This document shows, piece after piece, positions 1 to 6,264 of a stretch of DNA of 11,345 nucleotides; positions within the stretch are counted from its first letter, which is position 1; every line of letters begins with the position of its first letter. The translations under genes and the position numbers were made by a program. The notes under the pieces were generated by a model that saw nothing but the letters and a program-made list of their open reading frames with translations, ran no database searches and was not told the origin of the DNA. The DNA comes from Methanomicrobiales archaeon (lineage in GTDB: Archaea; Halobacteriota; Methanomicrobia; Methanomicrobiales; Methanoculleaceae), in assembly GCA_012797575.1 (NCBI GenBank), contig JAAZOW010000111.1, positions 1 to 11,345 on the forward strand, given 5' to 3'.

Positions 1-71
1 CCGAATCTACGAGAGCGAGAGATTTCGATGCCTTAATCCCGGCACGGATCTACAGGTAACCTCAGGCAACA

Positions 72-108
72 GGATCCTCTACACCCCGCCCGACGGGGGG
101 GCGGATCC
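72..108. other. GC-rich stem-loop between two GGATCC sites
   Basis: CCGCCC at 86-91 can pair with GGGCGG at 99-104 across a 7-nt loop. GGATCC occurs at 72-77 and again at 103-108, and these can pair with each other in an alternative, longer fold. No T-run follows, so this is not a clear terminator. It may be an end-of-gene structure, a leader element or chance in GC-rich DNA. Confidence 0.25.
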
Positions 109-136
109 GAGTCCGGTCTGCATCGGATCGCACGCC

Positions 137-142
137 AGGAGA
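137..142 (+). promoter_or_regulatory. Shine-Dalgarno site for the helicase gene
   Basis: AGGAGA matches the archaeal anti-SD core and ends 7 nt before ATG 150. It fixes this start, because no other start codon lies between it and the in-frame stop at 57-59. Confidence 0.65.
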
Positions 143-149
143 TCAACCC

Positions 150-1244
150 ATGCTGCGACTGGAAGACATCAAGAAAGATGCTGCCGTCAGCGGTATCGAG
201 CCCGGCCAGATCGTGCGTATCATCACGACCGAGCCAGTCGGCGAGAACGCGTTGACGGTCTATTACCGAACCGACGACGGACAGGTGAAAGAGCAGATGC
301 TCTTCCGCTCAAGCGAAGCCGCGCTCTCCCTTGCAGAGGCTGGGCGGCCGTGGGCGTTTGACGCACCCGGCGAGGAGTTCAAACTCGCCGCGGAGGCCTG
401 CCGGATCGACCTCGCCTACCTCTTTGACCCAATGATGGCGATCCATACATCGAACGTCGAACCGCTCCCCCACCAGATCACGGCCGTCTACCAATCGATG
501 CTACCCAGGCAGCCGCTCCGGTTTGTCCTTGCGGATGATCCCGGTGCGGGAAAAACGATCATGGCCGGTCTTTTGATCCGCGAACTCCTGATGCGGGCGG
601 ATGCCGAGCGGATTCTGATCGTTGCGCCGGGGAGCCTTGTGGGACAGTGGCAGGATGAGATGTATGAGAAGTTCGGCCTTGAGTTCACCATCTTCTCCCG
701 CGACCTCATGGAGCAGTCTCCCGGCGGCAACCCGTTCGACGACCATTCCCTCCTGATCGCCCGGCTCGATCAGCTCTCCAGGAGCGAGGATCTTCAGGAA
801 AAACTCGATCGGAGCCGGTGGGATATCGTCGTGGTGGATGAGGCGCACAAGATGTCGGCGACCTACTATGGCTCGAAGGTGAACCGGACAAAGCGGTTCA
901 AGCTCGGGGAACTGCTCGGCAAGCGCACCCGCCATCTGCTCCTGATGACGGCGACGCCGCATAACGGCAAAGAGGAAGATTTTCAGCTCTTCCTCTCCCT
1001 GCTGGACTCGGATCGGTTCTACGGGAAGTTCAGGGACGGCGCCCATAAGGTGGAGTACCGGGATCTGATGCGCCGGATGGTGAAAGAGGATCTCCTGAAG
1101 TTCGATGGGACGCCTCTTTTCCCTGAGCGGATAGCGGAATCGGTCAACTACACCCTCTCTGATGCTGAGGCCGCCCTCTATGGAGAGGTCACGCGGTATG
1201 TCAGGGAGGAGATGAATAAGGCCGACCGGATCGAGAACAACTAG
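150..1244 (+). CDS. N-terminal part of SNF2-family helicase (RecA1 domain)
   Basis: This part encodes 364 residues, an ATPase motor half of a superfamily 2 SNF2-like DNA translocase. Visible motifs, by residue: PLPHQ (106-110, Q-motif-like), DDPGAGKT (129-136, Walker A, in the DDPGAGKTIMAG form typical of the DUF3883-linked helicases), VVVDEAHK (227-234, DEAH Walker B) and TATPHNG (267-273, motif III). It ends at the TAG right after a lysine-rich linker, before RecA2, so alone it lacks motifs IV-VI and should not hydrolyse ATP productively. The start at ATG 150 is supported by AGGAGA at 137-142. It is the first gene of a tightly packed + strand cluster with an AlbA_2 ATPase and DUF1156 methylase remnants, a context seen in anti-phage islands. 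The family assignment is firm; the defence role is inferred from context. Confidence 0.85.
   Translation: MLRLEDIKKDAAVSGIEPGQIVRIITTEPVGENALTVYYRTDDGQVKEQMLFRSSEAALSLAEAGRPWAFDAPGEEFKLAAEACRIDLAYLFDPMMAIHTSNVEPLPHQITAVYQSMLPRQPLRFVLADDPGAGKTIMAGLLIRELLMRADAERILIVAPGSLVGQWQDEMYEKFGLEFTIFSRDLMEQSPGGNPFDDHSLLIARLDQLSRSEDLQEKLDRSRWDIVVVDEAHKMSATYYGSKVNRTKRFKLGELLGKRTRHLLLMTATPHNGKEEDFQLFLSLLDSDRFYGKFRDGAHKVEYRDLMRRMVKEDLLKFDGTPLFPERIAESVNYTLSDAEAALYGEVTRYVREEMNKADRIENN
1242..1244 (+). other. In-frame amber codon (TAG) inside the helicase gene
   Basis: TAG replaces one codon in the linker between ENN and RKGTVGF. It could come from AAG (Lys) or CAG (Gln) by one base change, and a basic or polar residue is expected there in this linker. 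Pyrrolysine, which some methanogens insert at UAG, would require pylTSBCD in the genome; nothing of this is visible here and the suggested lineage is not known for it. No sequence resembling a reinitiation site follows directly. Confidence 0.8.
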
Positions 1245-1343
1245 CGGAAGGGAACGGTCGGGTTTGCCCTCACGGGGCTGCAACGTCGGCTGGCATCGAG
1301 TCCGGAGGCGATCTACCAGTCCCTGAAACGCCGCCGCGAGCGG

Positions 1344-3650
1344 TTGAGCCGCCGCATTGAGGAGGTGAAACTCGATGCACGCGGCCGGGAAGTCGCCGGG
1401 ACGCTCTATGATCTGCGGGCCGACGACGTATGGGATGCCGACGAGGAGATGGCGGCCGACGAGTACGAGGAGTATGAGGAGAAGATCGTCGATCAGGCCA
1501 CCGCCTCACGGACGATCCGCGAACTGGAGGACGAGATCCGGATCCTCAAAGGGCTGGAGGAACAGGCGCGGGGGGTCGTCCGGTCGGGGAAGGACCGGAA
1601 ATGGGAGGAACTCTCAAGGTTGCTTCAAGATACTCCTGATATGCATGAGGCGGGCGGGCGGCAACGGAAGCTGATCGTCTTCACCGAGTATAAGGATACT
1701 CTCCGGTACCTGGCGATGCGGATTCGTGGGTTGCTTGGCTCTGATGAGGCGGTCGTCACGATTGACGGCGGTGACCGGCGGGAGGAGCGGCGAAAGAAAC
1801 AGGAGATGTTCCGAAACGATCCCACCGTACGGATACTGGTTGCCACTGATGCGGCCGGGGAGGGCGTGAACCTGCAGAACGCTCATCTGATGGTGAACTA
1901 CGATCTGCCGTGGAATCCGAACCGGCTGGAACAGCGGTTTGGCCGGATTCATCGTATCGGGCAGATCGAGGTCTGCCGGCTCTGGAACCTGGTGGCGTCC
2001 GAGACGAGGGAGGGCGATGTCTACCAGCGACTGCTCCAGAAACTGGAGACGGTGCGGCAGGCGCTCGGGGGGAGGGTCTTTGATATCCTCGGGGAGGTCT
2101 TTTGCGAGCGGAGCCTCCGAGATCTCCTGATCGAGGCGATCCGGTATGGTGACGACCCTGAGGTGCGGGCACGGCTCCAGCAACGGGTGGAAGGGGTTCT
2201 TGATACCGATCGGTTACGGCTCCTCATGCAGCAGAACGTTCTCTGCGAAGAGGTGATGGATGAAGAAAGGTTGTTTGCGCTCAGGGCAGATATGGAGAAG
2301 GCTGAGGCACGGAAACTTCAGCCCCACTTTGTCAGGGCGTTTTTTTCCCGGGCGTTTCGGGAGTTCGGAGGGGATCTCAAGGCGCGGGAGCCGGGACGGT
2401 GGGAGATCACCCATGTGCCGGCGGCGATCCGTGAGCGGGACCGGCAGATACCGGGGCGTGACCACCGATACCCGCAGTCGGTGCTGAACCGCTATGAACG
2501 GGTCTGTTTTGAGAAGGAGTATGTCCGGTTGATCGACCGGATGGGGACGCCTATGGCCGAGCTTATCCACCCTGGCCACCCGTTGATGCAGGCAGTGACC
2601 GATCTTGTTCTGGAGGCGCATCGGCCGAAACTCCGGCAGGGGACAGTGTTCGTGGATCCAAACGATCCCGGAACGACGCCACGGGCGCTCTTCATCATCG
2701 ATCATGCGATACGGGATGGGAACGATGAGTCCCGGATGGTATCGCGGAGGATGCAGTTTGTCGCGATCGATCCAGAGGGACGGACAGAGAACGCGGGCTG
2801 GGCACCGCACCTTGATCTTCAACCGATCGGGGAGGAAGAGCGAAGACTGGTTGCCGATGTCCTTGCGTCACCGTGGGTCAGCACGGATCTCGAACGGTTG
2901 GCCCTTGCTCATGCAACCGAACATCTTGTGCCGGAGCATTTTGCCGGGGTGAAGGAACGGCGGGAGCGGATGGCCGACCGAACGATGGCGGCGGTGCAGG
3001 CGCGGCTTGTGAAGGAGATCAATTACTGGTCCGACCGGTACCTGAAACTCCAGGGCGATCTGCAGGCGGGAAAAGAGGTGCGGATGAACCTTGAGAACGC
3101 TCGCCGGACGGTGGATGAACTTACGGTGCGTCTTGAGCGGCGGCGAAGCGAGCTTACGGCGATGCGCCATGTCATATCGGCGACGCCGGTGATCGCCGGG
3201 GGTGCGCTGGTGATCCCGGCAGGGCTGCTTGCGGCACGCCGGGGAGAGGAGACGGGGGTTGATGCGGCGGCCCGGAGGCGCGTTGAAGCGGTGGCGATGC
3301 GGGCGGTGATGGAGGCAGAACATGCTCTTGGTCATGGTGTGGTCGATGTCTCGGCGGAGAAGTGCGGCTGGGATGTTACGGCCTATATGCCGGAGGCCGG
3401 GGGTGCGGCGCGGCATATCGAGGTGAAGGGGCGGGCGAAGGGTCAGACGACCATAACGGTCTCGCGCAACGAGATCCTCTACGGGCTCAACCAGGCTGAT
3501 AAGTTTGTGCTTGCTATCGTACTGGTGGACGGCGATGAGTTTGAGGGGCCGTTCTATGTCAGGGAGCCGTTTGACCGCGAGCCGGGCTGGGCGGTGACGG
3601 GCGTGAACCTGGATCTTGCGGCTCTTCTTCTGCGGGCGGAGCGACCATGA
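1344..3650 (+). CDS. C-terminal part of SNF2-family helicase (RecA2 plus DUF3883 domain)
   Basis: This part has 768 residues from a TTG at 1344, although homologous sequence already starts at 1245, so TTG is only the longest formal start and no Shine-Dalgarno site precedes it. RecA2 shows IVFTEYKDTL (111-120), ATDAAGEGVNLQ (167-178, motif V) and NRLEQRFGRIHRIGQ (193-207, motif VI with arginine finger). A long charged helical region follows (about 210-600), including a probable coiled coil around 555-605. The C-terminus (about 650-768) is a DUF3883 domain with GWDVTAY (675-681) and IEVKGR (692-697), the PD-(D/E)XK-like pattern, suggesting nuclease or DNA-end binding activity. The stop overlaps the next start by ATGA (3647-3650), so translation is coupled. 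Without the RecA1 half this polypeptide would be inactive as a motor. DrmD-like identity is plausible but not proven. Confidence 0.8.
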   Translation: MSRRIEEVKLDARGREVAGTLYDLRADDVWDADEEMAADEYEEYEEKIVDQATASRTIRELEDEIRILKGLEEQARGVVRSGKDRKWEELSRLLQDTPDMHEAGGRQRKLIVFTEYKDTLRYLAMRIRGLLGSDEAVVTIDGGDRREERRKKQEMFRNDPTVRILVATDAAGEGVNLQNAHLMVNYDLPWNPNRLEQRFGRIHRIGQIEVCRLWNLVASETREGDVYQRLLQKLETVRQALGGRVFDILGEVFCERSLRDLLIEAIRYGDDPEVRARLQQRVEGVLDTDRLRLLMQQNVLCEEVMDEERLFALRADMEKAEARKLQPHFVRAFFSRAFREFGGDLKAREPGRWEITHVPAAIRERDRQIPGRDHRYPQSVLNRYERVCFEKEYVRLIDRMGTPMAELIHPGHPLMQAVTDLVLEAHRPKLRQGTVFVDPNDPGTTPRALFIIDHAIRDGNDESRMVSRRMQFVAIDPEGRTENAGWAPHLDLQPIGEEERRLVADVLASPWVSTDLERLALAHATEHLVPEHFAGVKERRERMADRTMAAVQARLVKEINYWSDRYLKLQGDLQAGKEVRMNLENARRTVDELTVRLERRRSELTAMRHVISATPVIAGGALVIPAGLLAARRGEETGVDAAARRRVEAVAMRAVMEAEHALGHGVVDVSAEKCGWDVTAYMPEAGGAARHIEVKGRAKGQTTITVSRNEILYGLNQADKFVLAIVLVDGDEFEGPFYVREPFDREPGWAVTGVNLDLAALLLRAERP

Positions 3651-5032
3651 TGTGCGGGGATGAACTCTCCACCCTCCTCGCCCGTTTTGAGGGGCTGCGG
3701 GTTGACTTCAAAGAGGAGGTGAGCGTAAGCCTTTACCGGCTCCTGTCTGCGTTTGCAAACACCGCAGGTGGGGTTGCCGTCATCGGTGTCCGGGACAGTG
3801 ATCATGCGGTTGTCGGGCTCGATCTCAGAAATAACGCCGTTAAAAAGCTCACCGATAGCGTGACCGCACGGCTCGGTATTCACCCGGTTATCGAGATCCA
3901 TGAGGTCGGGGGGAAGTCCGTCGTCACCGTCGCCATCGGCCGGAGCCGTGTTCCGGTTGCTTTTGATGGGCGGTATTATACCCGCGTCGGCGATACGACC
4001 CGCGAGATGTTCCCAGAAGAACTCAGGGAGTACTTTGGGCGGAGCATCGAATGGGACGGTATCATCGGGCCGTACTCGCTTGATGATATCGATGAGGAGA
4101 CGGTGAAGCGCTTCCTTGTGCGGGCAAACGCGGCAGGCCGTCTTTCGACCGTCGATCCGGCGGAACCGGTCGAGACTGTCCTCTCCCGCCTCGGGCTTAT
4201 CCGAGACGAAAGGATCAGCAACGGCGCAATCGTTCTCTTCGGGAGAGATCCCGAACGCTACTTCCAAAACTGCATCCTCAGGATCGGGTGGTTCAAGCGG
4301 GCCGATATCATCATCGGCGACCACGAGATAGGAGGGAACCTCTTTTCTCAGTTCGAGGAGGGCGAGCGGGTCATCAGGCAGTACCTCGGTGTCAGGTACG
4401 ATATATCGGAGGAGGCGATGCAGGAGTCTTTCCAGAGGAGGGAGATATGGGACTATCCGCTTCCGGCGATACGGGAGGCTCTGCTCAATCTTCTCATCCA
4501 CCGCGATTACTTCAACAACACGGTCCAGACCCAGATCCGGATCTTCGACGATCATATCCGGTTCCATAATCCCGGCCATCTGCCCGAGGGCGTCACCGTT
4601 GATATGATCTTAAAAGAGCACTACACCTACCACCGTAACCCAAAAATTGCCGATATCTTCTACCGCGCCGGGCTCATCGAGCGTTACGGCTCAGGGGTCG
4701 AGCGGATCATCGCGGCATTCTACGATGCCGATATGCCGCCCCCTGAGTTCTCCAGCATGCCGCTCGGGTTCATCCTGACGATGAGGAAGGACATGCTGGA
4801 CGAGAGTTCTCTTTGTGAGATGGGACTGAACGACCGGCAGGTTCTCGCGGTGAAGTGGATCAAGGAGAAGGGGAGCATCACGAGCGGAGAGTATCGGTCG
4901 CTCACAGGGATCTCGGCAACGATGGCACTCAAGGATCTTAAGGCTCTGATTAATCTTGGGATTTTAGAGCGAGTAGGTGCATCGAAGAGGGAGACGAGGT
5001 ATGTTCTGCGGAGAGGCGAATATGGTGTGTGA
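3647..5032 (+). CDS. AlbA_2 (Schlafen-like) / HATPase_c_4 putative transcriptional regulator or defence ATPase
   Basis: The protein has 461 residues in three parts. Residues about 13-130 are an AlbA_2 (Schlafen AAA_4) nucleic-acid-binding domain with VDFKEEV (19-25) and SAFANTAGGVAVIGV (34-48). Residues about 265-385 are a HATPase_c_4 domain with AIREALLNLLIHRDY (274-288, N-box-like), FHNPGHLPEG (306-315) and ERYGSGVERI (345-354). Residues about 395-456 form a winged helix (ITSGEYRSLTGISATMALKDL). Proteins of this build are often labelled RecG-like in error; they are ATP-binding regulators or effectors, common in archaeal defence islands. GGAG at 3638-3641 lies 5 nt before ATG 3647, which overlaps the helicase stop as ATGA; ATG 3650 is a weaker alternative. 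Length and all motifs look intact. The tight coupling implies it works with, or regulates, the helicase; its exact role is unknown. Confidence 0.88.
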   Translation: MMCGDELSTLLARFEGLRVDFKEEVSVSLYRLLSAFANTAGGVAVIGVRDSDHAVVGLDLRNNAVKKLTDSVTARLGIHPVIEIHEVGGKSVVTVAIGRSRVPVAFDGRYYTRVGDTTREMFPEELREYFGRSIEWDGIIGPYSLDDIDEETVKRFLVRANAAGRLSTVDPAEPVETVLSRLGLIRDERISNGAIVLFGRDPERYFQNCILRIGWFKRADIIIGDHEIGGNLFSQFEEGERVIRQYLGVRYDISEEAMQESFQRREIWDYPLPAIREALLNLLIHRDYFNNTVQTQIRIFDDHIRFHNPGHLPEGVTVDMILKEHYTYHRNPKIADIFYRAGLIERYGSGVERIIAAFYDADMPPPEFSSMPLGFILTMRKDMLDESSLCEMGLNDRQVLAVKWIKEKGSITSGEYRSLTGISATMALKDLKALINLGILERVGASKRETRYVLRRGEYGV

Positions 5033-5104
5033 TACCACCATGTGGAGTGAGGGTATTTCAGGGCGTTTTGGCCGAATAAAATCCGCTCCTGTTCCAGACA
5101 GGAT

Positions 5105-5160
5105 GAGGTACCATACAGGGTGTGGATAAAGTGTGGATAAAGTGTGGATGGAAAGCGGAT
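5105..5160 (+). repeat. Leader repeat, copy 1 (pairs with 5799-5831)
   Basis: GAGGTAC at 5105-5111, GGGTG at 5118-5122 and TGTGGATGGAAAGCGGAT at 5143-5160 have counterparts in the same order at 5799-5805, 5806-5810 and 5814-5831. The last pair matches at 15 of 18 bases. Copy 1 is longer because it carries extra bases before GGGTG and the extra tandem units. Confidence 0.55.
5120..5151 (+). repeat. Tandem 11-bp repeats containing TGTGGATAA
   Basis: GTGTGGATAAA occurs at 5120-5130 and 5131-5141, followed by a degenerate third unit GTGTGGATGG at 5142-5151. Units are spaced exactly 11 bp, about one helical turn, as expected for a cooperative protein-binding site. The core TGTGGATAA is the exact reverse complement of the bacterial DnaA-box consensus TTATCCACA; archaea have no DnaA, so an operator for a local regulator is the simpler reading. 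A related single unit with flanking similarity lies at 5814-5831. Confidence 0.7.
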
Positions 5161-5205
5161 GCAGATTGCAAGCAGGCGGATCGGGGATGGGGCAGGTGAT
5201 GTTCG

Positions 5206-5457
5206 ATGAGCAATGAGCACGGAGCGATTCGGACACCAAAGAAATTGATCGAGACGGCGCTGCCGCTCGATGAGATCAATGCGGCTTCGGTGCGGGAGAA
5301 GTCTATCCGGCACGGCCATCCATCGACCCTTCACCTCTGGTGGGCGCGGCGGCGCGGACGGATGAAGATACCCGATGAACGGTGTGCCTGCCTGCTACGG
5401 GAGCCGGGGCGCGAGGTAGAGGAGCATCCGGCGTGGATAGAACCGGTGGTGGGGTGA
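5206..5457 (+). pseudogene. DUF1156 DNA methyltransferase N-terminal fragment, copy 1
   Basis: Residues 1-49 match the start of DUF1156-family DNA methyltransferases: IRTPKKLIETALPL, then REKSIRHGHPSTLHLWWARR. Homology ends at about 5352; the remaining 34 residues (RGRMKIPDERC onward) look random and end at TGA 5455-5457. Full family members have roughly 900 or more residues and carry the SAM-binding and DPPY/NPPY catalytic motifs further on, all missing here. The start is strongly supported by AGGTGAT at 5194-5200. Over 42 aligned residues it shares 37 identities with the remnant at 5863. The break point is followed directly by a DUF1016 gene fragment (from 5433, another frame), so this is the left edge of a rearrangement. 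Family identity is firm; the fragment is probably non-functional. Confidence 0.8.
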
Positions 5458-5822
5458 GGGGCGAATTGGATGCTATACCGGGCGATTTCACCGTTCTGCT
5501 CACCGATGTGAAGGAGCGAATCCTCGCGGCACGGACCAGGGCAGTTCTGGCGGTCAATGCCGAACTCGTCCGGCTCTACTGGGAGGTGGGCCGGATCATT
5601 CACGAGCGGCAGAAAACCGAGGGGTGGGGGGCTGCGGTCATCCCACGCCTTTCTTCGGCGCTGAAGAACGAACTGCCGGAAGTAAAGGGCTTTTCAGAGC
5701 GAAATATCAGGCAGATGCTCGCCTTCTTCCGCGAGTACCCGGAGGTAGGTGATGGAATTGTGCCACAGGTGGTGGCACAAACGGCAGGGGCGTCTTGTGA
5801 GGTACGGGTGTTATGTGGATGA
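5433..5822 (+). pseudogene. DUF1016 (YhcG-type) N-terminal domain fragment, truncated
   Basis: About 129 residues. Residues about 15-105 match the DUF1016 N-terminal domain of the YhcG/PDDEXK nuclease family: LLTDVKERILAARTRAVLAV, RLYWEVGRIIHERQ, GWGAAVIPRLSSALKNELPE, then GFSERNIRQMLAFFREYPE. Complete proteins have about 330-380 residues with a C-terminal PD-(D/E)XK nuclease domain, absent here. The sequence loses family resemblance after QVVAQ (about 5780), and its last codons lie in the duplicated leader of the next methylase remnant, which explains the truncation. The start GTG 5433 has AGAGGAG (about 5418-5424) at good spacing; an upstream GTG at 5382 is possible but would encode a random-looking glycine and arginine-rich extension. 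This family is frequent as a stray in restriction-modification loci. Confidence 0.75.
5758..5780. repeat. Perfect 9-bp inverted repeat
   Basis: TTGTGCCAC at 5758-5766 and GTGGCACAA at 5772-5780 are exact reverse complements separated by 5 nt (AGGTG). The element sits at the point where DUF1016 similarity fades and about 20 nt before the duplicated leader. No T-run follows. It could be an operator, a recombination-site remnant or a hairpin; it is also read as IVPQVVAQ in the DUF1016 frame. Confidence 0.6.
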
Positions 5823-5831
5823 AACGCGAAT
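5799..5831 (+). repeat. Leader repeat, copy 2 (pairs with 5105-5160)
   Basis: GAGGTAC (5799-5805), GGGTG (5806-5810) and TGTGGATGAAACGCGAAT (5814-5831) repeat elements found in the same order before the first DUF1156 remnant. The following start at 5863 has its own Shine-Dalgarno site, GAGGGG at 5851-5856, which is unlike the AGGTGAT of copy 1. Confidence 0.5.
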
Positions 5832-5862
5832 TTGTGACAGTGTATGAACAGAGGGGACATGT

Positions 5863-6264
5863 ATGACGGGGGATGAGCGCGACACAATCCGGACACCAAA
5901 GAAACTGATCGAGGTGGCGTTGCCGCTCAAAGAGATCAATGCGACCGCGAAGCGGGAGAAGTCGATCCGGCATGGCCATCCTTCAACCCTCCACCTCTGG
6001 TGGGCGCGGCGGCCTCTTGCGGCGGCGAGGGCGATTTTGTTTGCGCAACTCGTGAACGATCCCGGCTACGAGCGGGAGCTGGCCGAGGTGGAGCGGAAGC
6101 GGCTCTTTGAACTTATCAAAAAACTCATCCTCTGGGAGAACATCTGCCGCTACCTCTACCTTCTCAGGCTTCAGAGCCGTGATGTCCTGAGGCGGACAAT
6201 CGAGGCAGGGGCTGACACAAAAGACTATTTCAGATTCGAATCCGCGGAGTTTGAGGGAGAATGA
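5863..6264 (+). pseudogene. DUF1156 DNA methyltransferase N-terminal fragment, copy 2
   Basis: 133 residues. Residues 1 to about 92 follow the DUF1156 family: IRTPKKLIEVALPLKEIN, REKSIRHGHPSTLHLWWARR, PLAAARAILFAQLVNDPG, then RKRLFELIKKLILWEN. After WEN the sequence (ICRYLYLLRLQSRDV to the end) no longer follows the family; it looks like a real protein end from a different gene, joined in frame by a deletion. All methyltransferase catalytic motifs are missing, since full proteins have about 900 or more residues. The start has GAGGGG (5851-5856) 6 nt upstream. The stop overlaps the adenine methylase start by ATGA (6261-6264), so the fragment may still be translated and serve for translational coupling. 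It is 86.5% identical in DNA to copy 1 over 126 bases (109 matches, 5227-5352 versus 5887-6012). Confidence 0.78.

Larger units (their letters stand above)
1..149. other. Upstream flank of the helicase gene, no confident gene
   Basis: No complete gene fits here. The frame starting at base 2 is open from the window edge, ends most codons in C or G and runs on into the helicase gene, so the first bases could be the tail of an upstream gene; however, its stop would lie deep inside the helicase, which favours a chance open frame. The helicase frame itself has a stop (TAA at 57-59), so the helicase cannot start further upstream. A GC-rich stem-loop lies at 72-108 and a ribosome binding site at 137-142. 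No TATA-like promoter element is convincing. Confidence 0.4.
150..3650 (+). pseudogene. SNF2-type helicase with DUF3883 domain, split by an in-frame amber stop
   Basis: The frames 150-1244 and 1344-3650 lie in the same phase, and the 33 codons between them (1245-1343) are open and protein-like, continuing with FALTGLQRRLASSPEAIYQS, a segment typical of this helicase family between its two RecA domains. Reading through the single TAG at 1242-1244 gives one protein of about 1,166 residues with the complete domain order: N-terminal region, RecA1, linker, RecA2, long helical C-terminal part, DUF3883. That matches the usual size of DISARM DrmD-like and related SNF2 helicases. There is no frameshift or deletion, so this is a very young nonsense mutation, a sequencing error, or a genuine recoding site. 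The two parts are described separately. Confidence 0.75.
5033..5205 (+). promoter_or_regulatory. Leader region of the first DUF1156 remnant
   Basis: This 173-nt stretch without a gene holds a weak AT-rich TATA-like element (GAATAAAAT, 5074-5082), three 11-bp tandem repeats (5120-5151) and a very good Shine-Dalgarno site, AGGTGAT (5194-5200), 5 nt before ATG 5206. Its 3' half (from about 5105) resembles the leader of the second DUF1156 remnant (from 5799). This suggests that it is the original promoter and leader of a methylase gene, copied along with the coding part. Confidence 0.5.

Noticed and set aside
501..1283. 260-codon open frame on the minus strand
   Set aside because: It lies wholly antisense to the helicase RecA1 coding part, has no family resemblance and reflects GC-rich codon structure.
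3554..4579. 341-codon open frame on the minus strand
   Set aside because: Antisense to the AlbA_2 gene, whose domains are unmistakable on the + strand; the minus-strand protein has no recognisable motif.
5120..5151. Bacterial-type replication origin based on DnaA-box-like repeats
   Set aside because: No AT-rich unwinding region, no dnaA or rep gene and an archaeal setting; kept only as an unusual repeat.
5120..5151. CRISPR array
   Set aside because: Units are 11 bp and contiguous, without spacers, and no cas genes are present.
5382..5432. Earlier GTG start for the DUF1016 fragment
   Set aside because: The extension is Gly/Arg-rich low-complexity sequence, while GTG 5433 has a well-placed AGAGGAG.
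5206..6013. Transposon with long direct repeats
   Set aside because: No transposase, no terminal inverted repeats and repeats that differ at about 13% of positions; recombination between related genes explains it better.
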